The translations under genes were made by a program, and so were the position numbers. The notes below the pieces were generated by a model, which was given only the letters and a program-made list of their open reading frames with translations, was not told the DNA's origin and made no database searches. Below are positions 1 to 9,756 of a stretch of DNA of 33,087 nucleotides, one piece after another. The stretch lies in contig MVAQ01000234.1 of assembly GCA_014825775.1 (NCBI GenBank), forward strand, positions 1 through 33,087, in the 5' to 3' direction. Position 1 is the stretch's first letter. Each line of letters opens with the position of its first letter. The DNA comes from Krasilnikovozyma curviuscula. Taxonomy: Eukaryota > Basidiomycota > Tremellomycetes > Cystofilobasidiales > Mrakiaceae.

Positions 1-3000
1 GGTGGGGGCGGTGGTGGCTTGGGTGCTTTTGGTAGTTTGGCTGGAATTGGCTTGGAAGGCGGCGGCGGAGGCGTTGGCGAGCGGCGTGTTGGTGGTGGTG
101 GCACAACGACCTGTGAGACACAAGATAATAGCAAAGGACAACGAGGAAAGTCAGATACAGAGGGAAAGCGAGATGCGAGCAGTGTGTCCCACTCACCTTG
201 GCTCTTTTGATGGGAGGCGCAACTTCGAGAGGAGCTCCTTCCCTCTTCTCTCCAAGCACCTCCTTTTTCTTATCCTCGATCCTGGAGACAACAGAATACT
301 TCCTGTACTTGGTGCTGCATTGAACACACCAAAGGGCGTTCAAGCCGACCGAGCGGGGAGCAGTGTTCCAAGCTGAAGACGAGGTGGCACCACATCCAGC
401 GCAGGTTGGTTTCTTCCGAGGCGTCATGTCAACTTCAGATCCTTCTTCGTCAGATGACAGTTCTTCATCAGCAGAGTTTTGGCTACTGTGTCTATTCTTC
501 GGAGTACTTGTGGGATTGAATTGTAGTCGTAGCTGATTTTCCTTCCAAACAGCATACGCTCGTACTACGTAAGATGGCTTCTTTTTTATGAGTCTGGATA
601 CGGTATGAGCGTCTAATCCATCGTGCTTCTCCAGATCAGCTTGGAGAGTCTTCTGCTGTCGCTCAGTAAACTAGAAGATTGTCTGTTCGTCAGCACCTCC
701 ACAGAATCATTTAGAAAATAACGAGCAAACGTACTGCGAAGTAGTCAAGATCTTCAATAGTACTCTGCTTTAATTCTATCAGGGCCTGTCTGCTGCCTAA
801 AGTTAAGAAAAGGCTAATGGCTCTGTTGAAAACGCCGATGTGGCTTGAAGGCGTTGGAAGCTTCATCTTGTTGACTGAATCAAGGAACTCATCCACTGTA
901 AACCGAGAGAGAAAAGTCAGTGATGGCCCTTCAAGCTACTAACCAAGCTGCAGTAAAACTTACAACCCGTTCGAGGCTCGCACAATAACGTTACAGTCTC
1001 GTCACCACCTCGGTCGACCACAATAGACTCGCCTATACAGCCACAACAAGCATCATGAATTTTCAGTAACTCTCCAACCAAAATCAAGTTCCAGAGGAAA
1101 TCATCTGCGTTGCGCTAAGCGACACTGACCTTTGAACTTCTTTTTGTTTCCAGCAGCTGCATTCGGAGGTACAGGAATATACTTTACCTTTTCAACAACA
1201 ACACCATCCTCACCTTCTGTCAAGATTGAATTGCCGATCTTCCTCTGAGTCTCAACGGGAAGCCCCTTCAACGCTTCGTCCCATGCTGGCACGTCCGTTT
1301 GGTACCTCGACCCGATCTTGGTGGAGGAGCGTGGGAATATGGGATCATCGACGTCGAGGATATCGTAAACAGGTGTGTACATTCTACGAACACATGCACC
1401 CAAGTTTACTCAGCGCATATTCCTGATGAACTATGATCTATTCATGACAAGTTCACTCACCCTAAGTACCTGTATGGCCACGAGTGAAAAGTGCGATCTG
1501 GTCTGTCGTATTCGGATGCAACTGAAGATGACGGTCTCCCCCCTTTCCTATTTGCCGACGTTTTAGAGTGTCCGTTCGCGGCTGATGGTTGGAAATAACC
1601 TTTCTCGCCATTCATGTCTGCCGATGTGAACCACAGGCCAGTAAAGCGAAGAGAGTTGTCAGTGGGTACCCACCATAGAAAAACAAAATAAACAAAAAGA
1701 TACATTTTTCGACATTCTCTTCGTGCTTCTGCGAACAAGGAGCGCTATGGAGAGCGCCGTCGCAAACAAACATCCACCATTAGTCACCATCACAAGAGAG
1801 ATTCAGCGCATATGAGGATAGAATAAACATACCAAGCCCATCTGAAACCTTTTGCTGGCTTCTTGGACAGAGGAGGATCGAGACACTGCATGTGGAAGTG
1901 ATGCTGGCAGATACTTCGATTCCAAAGAGAGAACGGATAAGCGTCATTATTGTTTTATCATTTATTTTTCCGATAGGGTTGATTCTGTACGTCCAAAAAG
2001 GAGGATGAAAGGGTAAAAAACTCACTCGCATTTTACAGCTTCACCGGTGCTAGTCCATTTCTTACACGTCTTACACACTCGATATTCATCCAACAAATCA
2101 TTGACGACCTCTTTCTCGCATAGAATGAACTCGTAGCGTTCGGTGAGGACGTCTTTAACTTCGAGAGGGACTGTTAGTCAGAAAAGGTAGATCCCGATGG
2201 AACTTGAAAATCAGTCTATGCTCGTGCGAATGAGAATGAAGCGGATAGTACCACTTACTGTTCTTTACAACATCAGTCTGAATAACTTCGTACTCTCGTT
2301 TGATGTAAGGACAGTAGAATCTGAAACAATAATACGCGGGAAACCAGATGAAGGACAGTCACCGACCAGGAGGTCGAAAGAAGACAACGAAGTTGAGGTA
2401 AATTTGTCAATTCCAAAGCACAGAGCAAATGAAGAGGTCCTGTATGATGTTGATATAAGACTTACTTTTGGAAGTAGAAATGGTCGTCTGTTAATTTCCA
2501 TTCGGCGATATTCTCAATGCGAGCTTTATGTTTGACGTAGCACTTTCCTTTCAGTTCAGAGATGTGCTTGGTTTTAGTGTTGATTGCTGCGTGCAGTAAT
2601 CTGTGGTCTGAGAGGTTTCGGAGAGAGATCTGTCAAGTCAGTCAGAAAGTGAAGGGGAACAGAAGTCAGCAACGCAGTATCAAACCAAAGCGAGAACGAG
2701 GAACTCACATCGCTAGATGATCACAGTAAGCACAAAGAGGTGAGAAACTTGAGTCAGATTGTACGCATCAATAAATCCAGAGTCGCCATTGCTTGACTTA
2801 CCTTTGCCTGGTAAAAAGAGAAGCGCAAGAGAAAAGAATGAGCATGTCGCTTAAGAGAGTATGAATACGAGAAGGAGAGGAATACTCAAGGGTACTTACC
2901 GCCAGTACATAGCCAGTTTCACATTGAAATCAGCACCTTTCTTTGAAGAACTTGGGTCGCTGGAGGCGACAGCAGTGGTGGGACTAATGATCTCTATGAT

Positions 3001-3199
3001 CCTCCCAATGGCGAACGGCTGACCTTTGAATTGAGGAGTAACATACACATGATCTTTATAGACGCGTAAGATGGACACAGGGAGGGCGTAACAAGAGTTC
3101 AGCATCAACTCATGTATCCAAGGGGGACGAAAATACGAAGCGAGATAGCTCACCATTGACTTGGGCTGTGTCGCCATTTGGAAGCACACAATAGCTCAT
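1..3199 (-). CDS. SNT2: Snt2-like chromatin protein (BAH, PHD, ELM2, SANT, GATA-type finger), 3' end beyond window
   Basis: Nuclear chromatin regulator; Snt2 proteins work in histone demethylase/deacetylase or E3-ligase complexes (S. pombe Lid2 complex, yeast Snt2C). I read 15 exons: 3199-3154, 3053-2900, 2807-2802, 2712-2709, 2629-2466, 2320-2259, 2170-2026, 1913-1833, 1744-1704, 1617-1461, 1383-1130, 1071-964, 895-735, 670-197, 110-1; all phases agree, giving at least 655 residues. The protein starts MSYCVLPNGDTAQVN and runs into a BAH domain. A PHD finger follows (VCKTCKKW, KCDICQHHFHMQC, RWACAPC). The ELM2-like segment begins at WPYRYLGMYTPVYDILD, then comes a SANT-like helix region (FTERQQKTLQADLEKHDG). 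A GATA-like C-x2-C-x21-C-x2-C finger (CAGC...CVQC) and a proline-rich tail follow at the window edge. Domain order is the main evidence. The weakest joins are the two micro-exons and the 1071 acceptor. Confidence 0.87.
2709..2712 (-). other. 4-nt micro-exon of the Snt2-like gene
   Basis: Minus-strand CGAT lies between CTAG (acceptor AG at 2714-2713) and GTGAGT (2708-2703). It completes an AGC codon begun in the previous micro-exon and supplies GAT (Asp), putting the next exon (2629) in frame 0. The intron after it is 79 nt. A 4-nt exon is extreme, so the call rests on phase, both splice signals and the fit to the conserved RxxDI segment of the BAH domain. Confidence 0.65.
2802..2807 (-). other. 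6-nt micro-exon of the Snt2-like gene
   Basis: Minus-strand GCAAAG lies between an AG acceptor (2809-2808) and a GTAAG donor (2801-2797). The preceding exon ends in phase 2 (CG at 2900) and the gene has no other open path from YW to the next conserved block. Joined with the 4-nt exon it gives R-Q-S-D, so the protein reads YWRQSDIS, where Snt2 BAH domains carry a YYRPTDI-like segment. Flanking introns are 92 and 89 nt. Confidence 0.7.
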
Positions 3200-4527
3200 C
3201 TTGGCTTCAAATCTCTACCTGGTTGTTCTAGAATCCAGATATTGGTCAACAGAGGGGATGGATACGTTGCGAATGTTCCTCAGGTCGACTGACCAGTAGC
3301 TTTGGAAACCAAGACTTCGAAGATTCCAGATGCGGTAGTGGTCCAGAAGACCTCAGCAAAGATCTCGACAGAGGCTTGTGCTGATTAGGACCAGATCAAT
3401 TCCTAGGTTTAGAAGGAGTTGACCTGTCGCAGTTTGATGCCCACCGCTGCCTCTTGCTCGCGACAAAGAGTCAGAGGGCAGCACCTTGCCACGAAGGAAA
3501 CGAGCTCTAAGAATGAGAAATATAGCCTATACTGAAGACCTGAGGAATGCGGTCGATATCTTGCTACGTTTTTGGGGGGCCCAGCTCAAAATCCCTTGTG
3601 ATTGAGGGCGGGCTATATTCAACAGGGCAAGCTGCTGCCGGGCGGAATCTCGAGAAAGTACAGGAACTCAGCGGAAGAGAAGCTGAAGATTCCTTAGATT
3701 TGGAAAAAATGTACGAGATGCTTCAAAGAGCAGTATAACAATATGTTTATCTAGTGGCACCACCTACATCTTCGCCAGGGCAGCCTCATCCTTTGTGACT
3801 ACCCAACATTCATCACCTCATCATTCGAGAGTCCCGAATTTCGGTGTGTTCATTTCTTTTGGTATTCAAATAAGCATCTCCAGGTGCATCAGTGCTGACT
3901 ATACCTTTTTTCCTGGCCGTTTGCCTGCTCAACGCTCGCGGGAATCAAACTAGGGCCTCTCTCCTCGTCGTCGCTGGATTTAAGCTCAAACAACCTCTTT
4001 CTAGCATCGAAGTAAGACTTTCTGTGAGAACATTTCAGGACATGTATGTTAAATGGATATTTCATCTCAAGTCGGGCATTGGTGCCTGCCCTTTGCACAC
4101 TCACGCTGACCTTTTTATAACTTCATTCCTTGTGACCTGGGCCGATTCATCAGCTTGTCTGTCTAGATGTATGTCGAACTCTTTACTTCTTATAAACTGG
4201 GCGCGAAAAAACGAGCTGTTTGGCTGAGATATCCTGGCCCTACCATGCTGACTTATGTCCGATTTTTTCCTCGCAGTATAACAACAGTTTGGATCAAAAT
4301 CTATCGAGGTTAAGGACGTGAAACAGATCTGGTACGTAGTATCTATTAGCTGACCCATCATTGAGAGTGTAGCTTTCTCTCCTATTGTTCCCAGTGTGCA
4401 GAAAAAACTGACGAGGCTCTCGACTTCTGGTCCGCTCTAGATTCCACAACCTCACTTTACCATCCGAATACAACAACCGCGTCAACCAGCAACACCCTTC
4501 TTGGAAGGGAGAAGCAGTCCCGTAGCG
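3200..4527. other. Divergent intergenic region, Snt2-like gene / CAF40
   Basis: This 1.3-kb spacer separates two divergent genes. It holds only short unsupported reading frames (for example 111 codons at 3892-4227), none with a recognisable domain, a good start context and splice sites together. It probably contains both promoters and 5' leaders. I saw no tRNA B-box consensus and no transposon signature. Confidence 0.6.
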
Positions 4528-6012
4528 ATGAGTATGTTGATGCATTCTCAGATGCTTCCACCAACTCCACCTCCAGACCAATCCGCCGCTGGTGCTTGGT
4601 CTGGCCAAAGCCTTCAACAACACCAACAGCTACAACATCAGCAACAACAGCAACAGGCTCATTTACCAACATCAATTTCACAGTCCTTGAACCCATCCAA
4701 TGTCATCAACACCTCCTCCACCCCTCCAGCTGGCAACCAGCACAAACTTTTCCTCTTGCCGGGCTCATCTGGCGGGGGATTGGGAGGCTCGAATGGCATT
4801 GGACCTGAAGAAGAGCAAATCATGGAGTTGATCAAAGACTTGTTAGATTTCAACAAGAGGGAAGGAGCTCTGTTGGAACTTAGTAAAAAGAGGGAAATGT
4901 ATGACGATTTAGCTCTGGTGCTTTGGCACTCGTTTGGTAAGTACAGCTTCTGTACCTAGCATTACTGAACGTTCTTTGAATATAATCTTCTGTTTTCTGT
5001 GTGTTAGGTATTATGTCGTGCCTCTTACAAGAAATCGTTCAGGTGTACCACACTCTCGCACCACCAACTCTTTCAGCTCACGCCTCTAACAGAGTTTGCA
5101 ACGCTCTAGCTCTTCTTCAATGTGTTGCTTCCCACCCAGAGACCAGAAGCTTGTTCCTCAACGGTGAGCTCGCTTTGTTTGCGACTCCCTCCCTCGGCGT
5201 CGCACGTTGCTACGGATGTTGATATTCATTTCACTTTTTCCACTACAGCCCATATACCATTGTTCCTTTACCCGTTTTTGAATACTACCAGCAAAACTCG
5301 ACCATTTGAATACCTCCGTTTGACATCTCTTGGTGTCATTGGTGCTCTAGTCAAGGTTCGTTCACGGGTCGGTTAAACGCGGCAGCGCAACTTACGGCTT
5401 CTCTTTCTCTAAACAGCAAAACGATAACTCGGACGTAATCAACTTCCTCCTCTCGACCGAAATCATACCACTCTGCCTACGAATAATGGAAACGGGCTCA
5501 GAACTCTCAAAGACGGTCGCCATCTTTATCGTCCAAAAGATCTTGCTCGACGAATTGGGATTGAACTACATTTGCCAGACTTACGAGAGGTTCTATGCTG
5601 TTGGAACGGTGCTGAGTAATATGGTCCTTCAGCTGGTTGAGAGTCAGGCGGTCAGATTGTTGAAGCACGTTGTCAGGTGCTATCTAAGACTAAGCGACAA
5701 CGTCCGGTGAGTGCCTTTCTTTTTTGTAGGAAAAAAACTTGTCTGTAAATGGTTCCTGATTGCTTGTCCGTTATTTTTTGCTGTTATAGTGCCAGAGAAG
5801 CTCTCAGAGCTTGCCTCCCAGAGCCTCTCAGGGACTCAACCTTCAACGCGTTGCTCAAGGTAAGCTTATTCTGTTGACTTGACGGGAAAGATTTCTTTGT
5901 TATTAATCACTTATCAATAAAATTGCTGTTTGACACTCTGTAGGGAGATGTCGTCACTAAAAGATGTCTGAATTCCCTCCTCAGTCACCTAGCTGAACCT
6001 AGAGAACAGTAA
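4528..6012 (+). CDS. CAF40: CCR4-NOT complex subunit Caf40/Rcd1 (CNOT9)
   Basis: Armadillo-repeat subunit of the cytoplasmic CCR4-NOT deadenylase complex, which binds nucleic acid and protein partners and helps control mRNA decay. Six exons: 4528-4936, 5008-5163, 5249-5355, 5417-5706, 5790-5859, 5944-6012 (366 aa, all phases consistent). The first ~95 residues are low complexity, with a glutamine-rich stretch ([14 protein letters not shown], about residues 30-43). The conserved Rcd1 core then follows: [92 protein letters not shown] and KRCLNSLL near the end. The frame is open back to 4501 but the first ATG is at 4528, so I start there. Family identity is very secure; the exact start less so. 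Confidence 0.95.
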
Positions 6013-6993
6013 ACAATGGTACATCACTCATTACGACAGATGCGGGGCATCTTATCGAATGCAACTAAGTTCAAATTTCAAACCAAAACTTATTCCAAGC
6101 CAATCGAGCGCATCGGTTTGCTCATCAACTTGACGTCAATGCAAAGCCATCTGAGCTGGATCGCTTCTTCCATTATTATCTCTCCCGTCTTTGGTTCTCA
6201 AATTTCAGAAATGATTGTAATAGCTACTAGTACTTCTGTGTACCTTCTGGTCGTCGTGTTTTTCTTTCCTTCTCCACCATCTCGTTTATAAATCATCCAA
6301 GAACGTTTCCTTCTGTTTCTTTAGTAGAGGATACCTTGCATAGCCAATTATATCGATTCTCTAAATGACCTTCGAATTGCTTGGCAGCTTCAGTCAGCGG
6401 ACTCAGCACTTTGAATAAACTGTATGAAACTTGTTAAGACTGGGCTATAGCGTTCATACAAACACATACTCGTTTACTTCTTGTTCGATTCTCGCGCCAT
6501 CGAAAGCTCACTGCGACGGAAGGATGCACCTCCTGTTTTTTTTTGTCTCTCCACGCTTCTCCTCTACCTAATTTCTGTATGGTACGACTCCTTTTCAGTC
6601 TTGAACATGTTGCAGTGTAAAAATACAGCGCCAGAAGCACAGCGCACGGCTTCAGCGACTGCACCGCTGTAACGAACTCCACCCTGACCAGGAGACCAAC
6701 CCCAATTTCATCCCTAAGATACCCATTCAGTGAACGAAGCAATCTTGCTTGAAGTCAGATTGTGACTGTGAGTACTGGATGTAACTCAACGTTCCTGCCG
6801 GAGCTGATTCGATGCTGGCAGAAAAGTCTTTTGTATACCCCCCTGTTGTCATAATCTTCGCCATATCCTCTAATCGCAGGTCGATCGCCCATCCACCTTA
6901 CCAGAAGTAGGTTTGTTCTATCTAGACTGGATAATTTCGCTGCTTTCTTCCCTCTTCTGATATGATTCTCTATTGAAAGCCCCAGTACCAGAA
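6013..6993. other. Intergenic region between CAF40 and the NYN-domain gene
   Basis: About 1 kb holding the CAF40 3' region and the leader and promoter of the next gene on the same strand. An AATAAA-like element lies at 6414-6419, far from the CAF40 stop, so its role is unclear. No coding region is supported. A short upstream ORF lies at the right end (separate entry). Confidence 0.5.
6962..6976 (+). promoter_or_regulatory. Five-codon upstream ORF before the NYN-domain gene
   Basis: ATG ATT CTC TAT TGA sits 17 nt before the presumed start codon at 6994. If the transcript starts upstream, this mini-ORF could lower initiation at the main ATG. This is inference from sequence only. Confidence 0.35.
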
Positions 6994-8597
6994 ATGTCGT
7001 CTGCTCAGCAACTCCAGCAACTCAGCTCTCTTCAACTCAGTGCATCGTCCTATCCTCGTCCCAAAGCATCAGATAGGTCTCGCTTATGGACTGCTGCAGA
7101 TTTTGCCGGTGCCTCGTCGTCCTCGTCATTAGGTGCTTTGTCCCAGGTTGCTGATGCTCCAGCTCCACCGCCGACCGCAGTCGCCGGTTCGAACACCAAA
7201 CCACCTGTGAAATCGTCCATCCTTCCAACCCCACCGTCCTCACCAGAACTTAGTTCTCGCTCCATCTCTCACGATGATGGATCTGAAAGCAGTGATGTCG
7301 TTGCCCCTGCCGCCCCTTCCTCCACTCCCAAACGTGGGCTGGGTGACTTCCCTCGTACAACCACCTTCCTCAGAAAAGAGATCGCACAGCTCGAAGCTGA
7401 GAATGCTCGAATAGTTGGCGACGGGCACAAGGTGAAGGAGAAGACTAGAAAGAAGAAATCGAAGAAGTCGGATCCCTCAGAGATATCCCTCGAAAGCCCA
7501 GAAGACCGCCTGTCCATCTTGCTTCAGTACCGAGAGAACCATGTCAAGATTCCCTCAGTATCAGCTGCTATCACATCAGTACCACCACCACCACCACCAC
7601 CAAAAACAGCCACGCTCACTACCACTCTCCCCACTGCCATCACTCAAGCTTCTAGTCCACTTGCCAACGTCGCTGGGACCATCAAAGCACAAAAAGAGAA
7701 GCTGAAACCTCTCGCCAAAATCCTTTCCCAGCACTTTCCCAACGAACGTCTGACTACCCTGAGTCAAGTTGGTCCTAAACCCATCGTGCCAGCTGAAGGA
7801 GTCCATGCCTTCGTTGACTTGTGAGTTTCGGATTCCTCGTTTTCATCGGTATGCCGTTCGTGCGTTCAAATAGTTAACCCTGCTTGTCTTTTTTCTTCAG
7901 CTCCAATTTAATTATTCCACTCCTCACGTACAATCCTCATTCTACTCTCTCAAAGGTGGCTTTATGTTTCCTTCTCACTCGAGGTCGCCAATTGATAAAC
8001 GGCACGATTGTCGCCTCCGAGCCTCTTCCAATCGGTCAAAACCTAGATGCTTTTTCTGAAAGCGGATGGAGTGTCCATCTACTCCAGCGAGTCAAGACGT
8101 CAAGTTACAGAAAACGAGCTGGCAATCGTTATAACGACTCTTCGTCATCTGACGAAGCTGCTCCTGCGACACAGCTCATACAACAACGCGGTCCCTTCTC
8201 GACTGGTCTTCCATACACTACCTCAGCCTACAATACCATCAATAAGCCCTTATCATTCTACACCCCAGACAAGCTCAATCGACCACCATCAAGTGGTGTT
8301 TGGAAGGAGCAGATGGTGGACGAGCTCCTCACTTTACACATCTTCAAAACCATCACGAAGAATCTACCAGGAACCCTCGTCGTTGCAACCGGTGATGCTG
8401 CTGGCAGCGAGTACAACGAGGATGGCTTCCTCGGCGCGATCGACACGGCGCTGAACAGTGGGTGGTGTGTCGAAGTCGTCAGTTGGAGAGAGTCGTTAGG
8501 ACAGGGTTGGAGGGAGTTGGAGAGGCTTTGGAGTCCGAGGTTAACGGTCGTTATCATCGATGACGTTTCCATGGGCGGGACACTTCTCGTCGTCTAG
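6994..8597 (+). CDS. NYN-domain (PIN-like nuclease fold) protein
   Basis: Two exons, 6994-7820 and 7901-8597 (507 aa). The N-terminal half is low complexity (Ser/Pro/Ala-rich, a lysine-rich patch KTRKKKSKKS, and a run of eight prolines). The domain begins near residue 270: VHAFVDFSN (split by the intron at the Phe codon) matches the first NYN strand with its catalytic-type Asp. It continues with GRQLINGTIVASEP and ends with LVVATGDAAGSEYNEDGFLGA (about 435-456) and WCVEVVSW, the typical GD...F..A/I...G..VE..SW pattern. NYN domains are PIN-like folds found in RNA-processing or RNA-regulating proteins; no substrate can be inferred. The ATG at 6994 is the first in frame. Domain assignment is from motif recognition and nuclease activity is unproven. 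Confidence 0.82.
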
Positions 8598-9756
8598 GAG
8601 GATATCACCACATCCCAGCAACTCGACCAGCAACCGCGGCCACCCTCACAATCACCATTGCATCACCCCTACATCACAATGTTACAAATCAATGCATAGA
8701 ACACGACCGAGATACACCTTACTCAAAGACTTCAACCCTTGTATATCAATCAATCACGGTTTCTCTCTCGGCGCTCTCGTTCATGTGGGAGTTTCAGGTA
8801 AGCGACTGTTCTTTTCATGTGATTATAAATCAGAACTGACCAATAGACTTGCTTTGAGAAGTAACATGGAATGCCCTTTCGGCAGGTTTCTCCGAGACGC
8901 AGTCCACAGTTCAACAAAATATGCATTCGGCATCATACTGTATCATCTTAAACTGTCCGCATCTTCATTCATATCACACAATCAGCGTTCACATTACGTA
9001 TTCCAACATACACTCATTCTGTATCAATACAGTTGAAGGTTTCGACATGCTTGTGCTTGTGAAAGGGTTTAAACCCTCTATAAACAGAGGAACGATCTTA
9101 AAGAGATGTAATATGACGGGTTGACTTAAGCTACGCAGAAGAACACTCAATAGGTTCTGAAAACTTCCTATCATGAGCTGTGGGATGGACTGACCTGGAC
9201 CTAATCTGCCGATGTTTCTCTTCTCGACTACTCTTGGTTGGGTCTGCAGCTCCTTCTTCAATCAGTCTACCGTCCCATCCATGTCTTTCTTCACTCTCAA
9301 AAGATCACACGTACGAGCTGAGAGGTTGAGCCGGACAAATGATAGAATTGCTATGGCTGACTTGTGAAAGAGAAAAAAAGAAAACTTTTTCCGATGTCTG
9401 GTCGACATTTAGTGGTTACCTCGCCGTTTGTGCTTGTTTTGATTCTCCGCCATTTTGTGGTATTTCAACCGGATTTGTTGCGTTGGAATTCTCTCTACCT
9501 TCAGAGCCAGAGAGATAACCCCAGACAAATTCCTTCAAGAAGAAAGCTGTACACACTTCCGTCCAATCATCTTCCATCCAAGCATCGTTCATGGCGAAAA
9601 AAAAGTGGGAGAAAATAACCCTTCGTTTCGTCCAGCCGTTCGCGCCGAGTGCCCTGAGCGAGCTGTTTCACCCTCGCCAACCGTCATATATTTGCACCAT
9701 GCAGCTCTCTAGTCCCGGATCCTCTTCTCATCTTCATTCCAACACCCACCTTCCAA
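8598..9756. other. Intergenic region between the NYN-domain and Zn2Cys6 genes
   Basis: About 1.16 kb between same-strand genes. Short ORFs here (up to about 100 codons on either strand) have no recognisable features. A 14-bp perfect palindrome at 9064-9077 is listed separately. The last ~150 bp are pyrimidine-rich, as expected for the leader of the transcription factor gene. Confidence 0.5.
9064..9090. repeat. 14-bp palindrome followed by a small inverted repeat
   Basis: AGGGTTTAAACCCT (9064-9077) is a perfect palindrome. It is overlapped by CCTCT...AGAGG (9074-9090), an inverted repeat around a TATAAAC sequence. It lies about 670 bp upstream of the Zn2Cys6 gene and 470 bp after the NYN gene. 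It could be a dimeric protein-binding site, or chance. Confidence 0.4.

Noticed and set aside
3920..3965. GGGAATCAAACTAGG resembling a reversed tRNA B-box
   Set aside because: It does not match the B-box consensus and no cloverleaf could be drawn around it.
3892..4227. 111-codon plus-strand frame in the Snt2/CAF40 spacer
   Set aside because: No family similarity, and it is probably leader or promoter sequence of CAF40.
8989..9261. 90-codon minus-strand frame in the spacer before the Zn2Cys6 gene
   Set aside because: No domain, no splice context, and the surrounding sequence looks noncoding.
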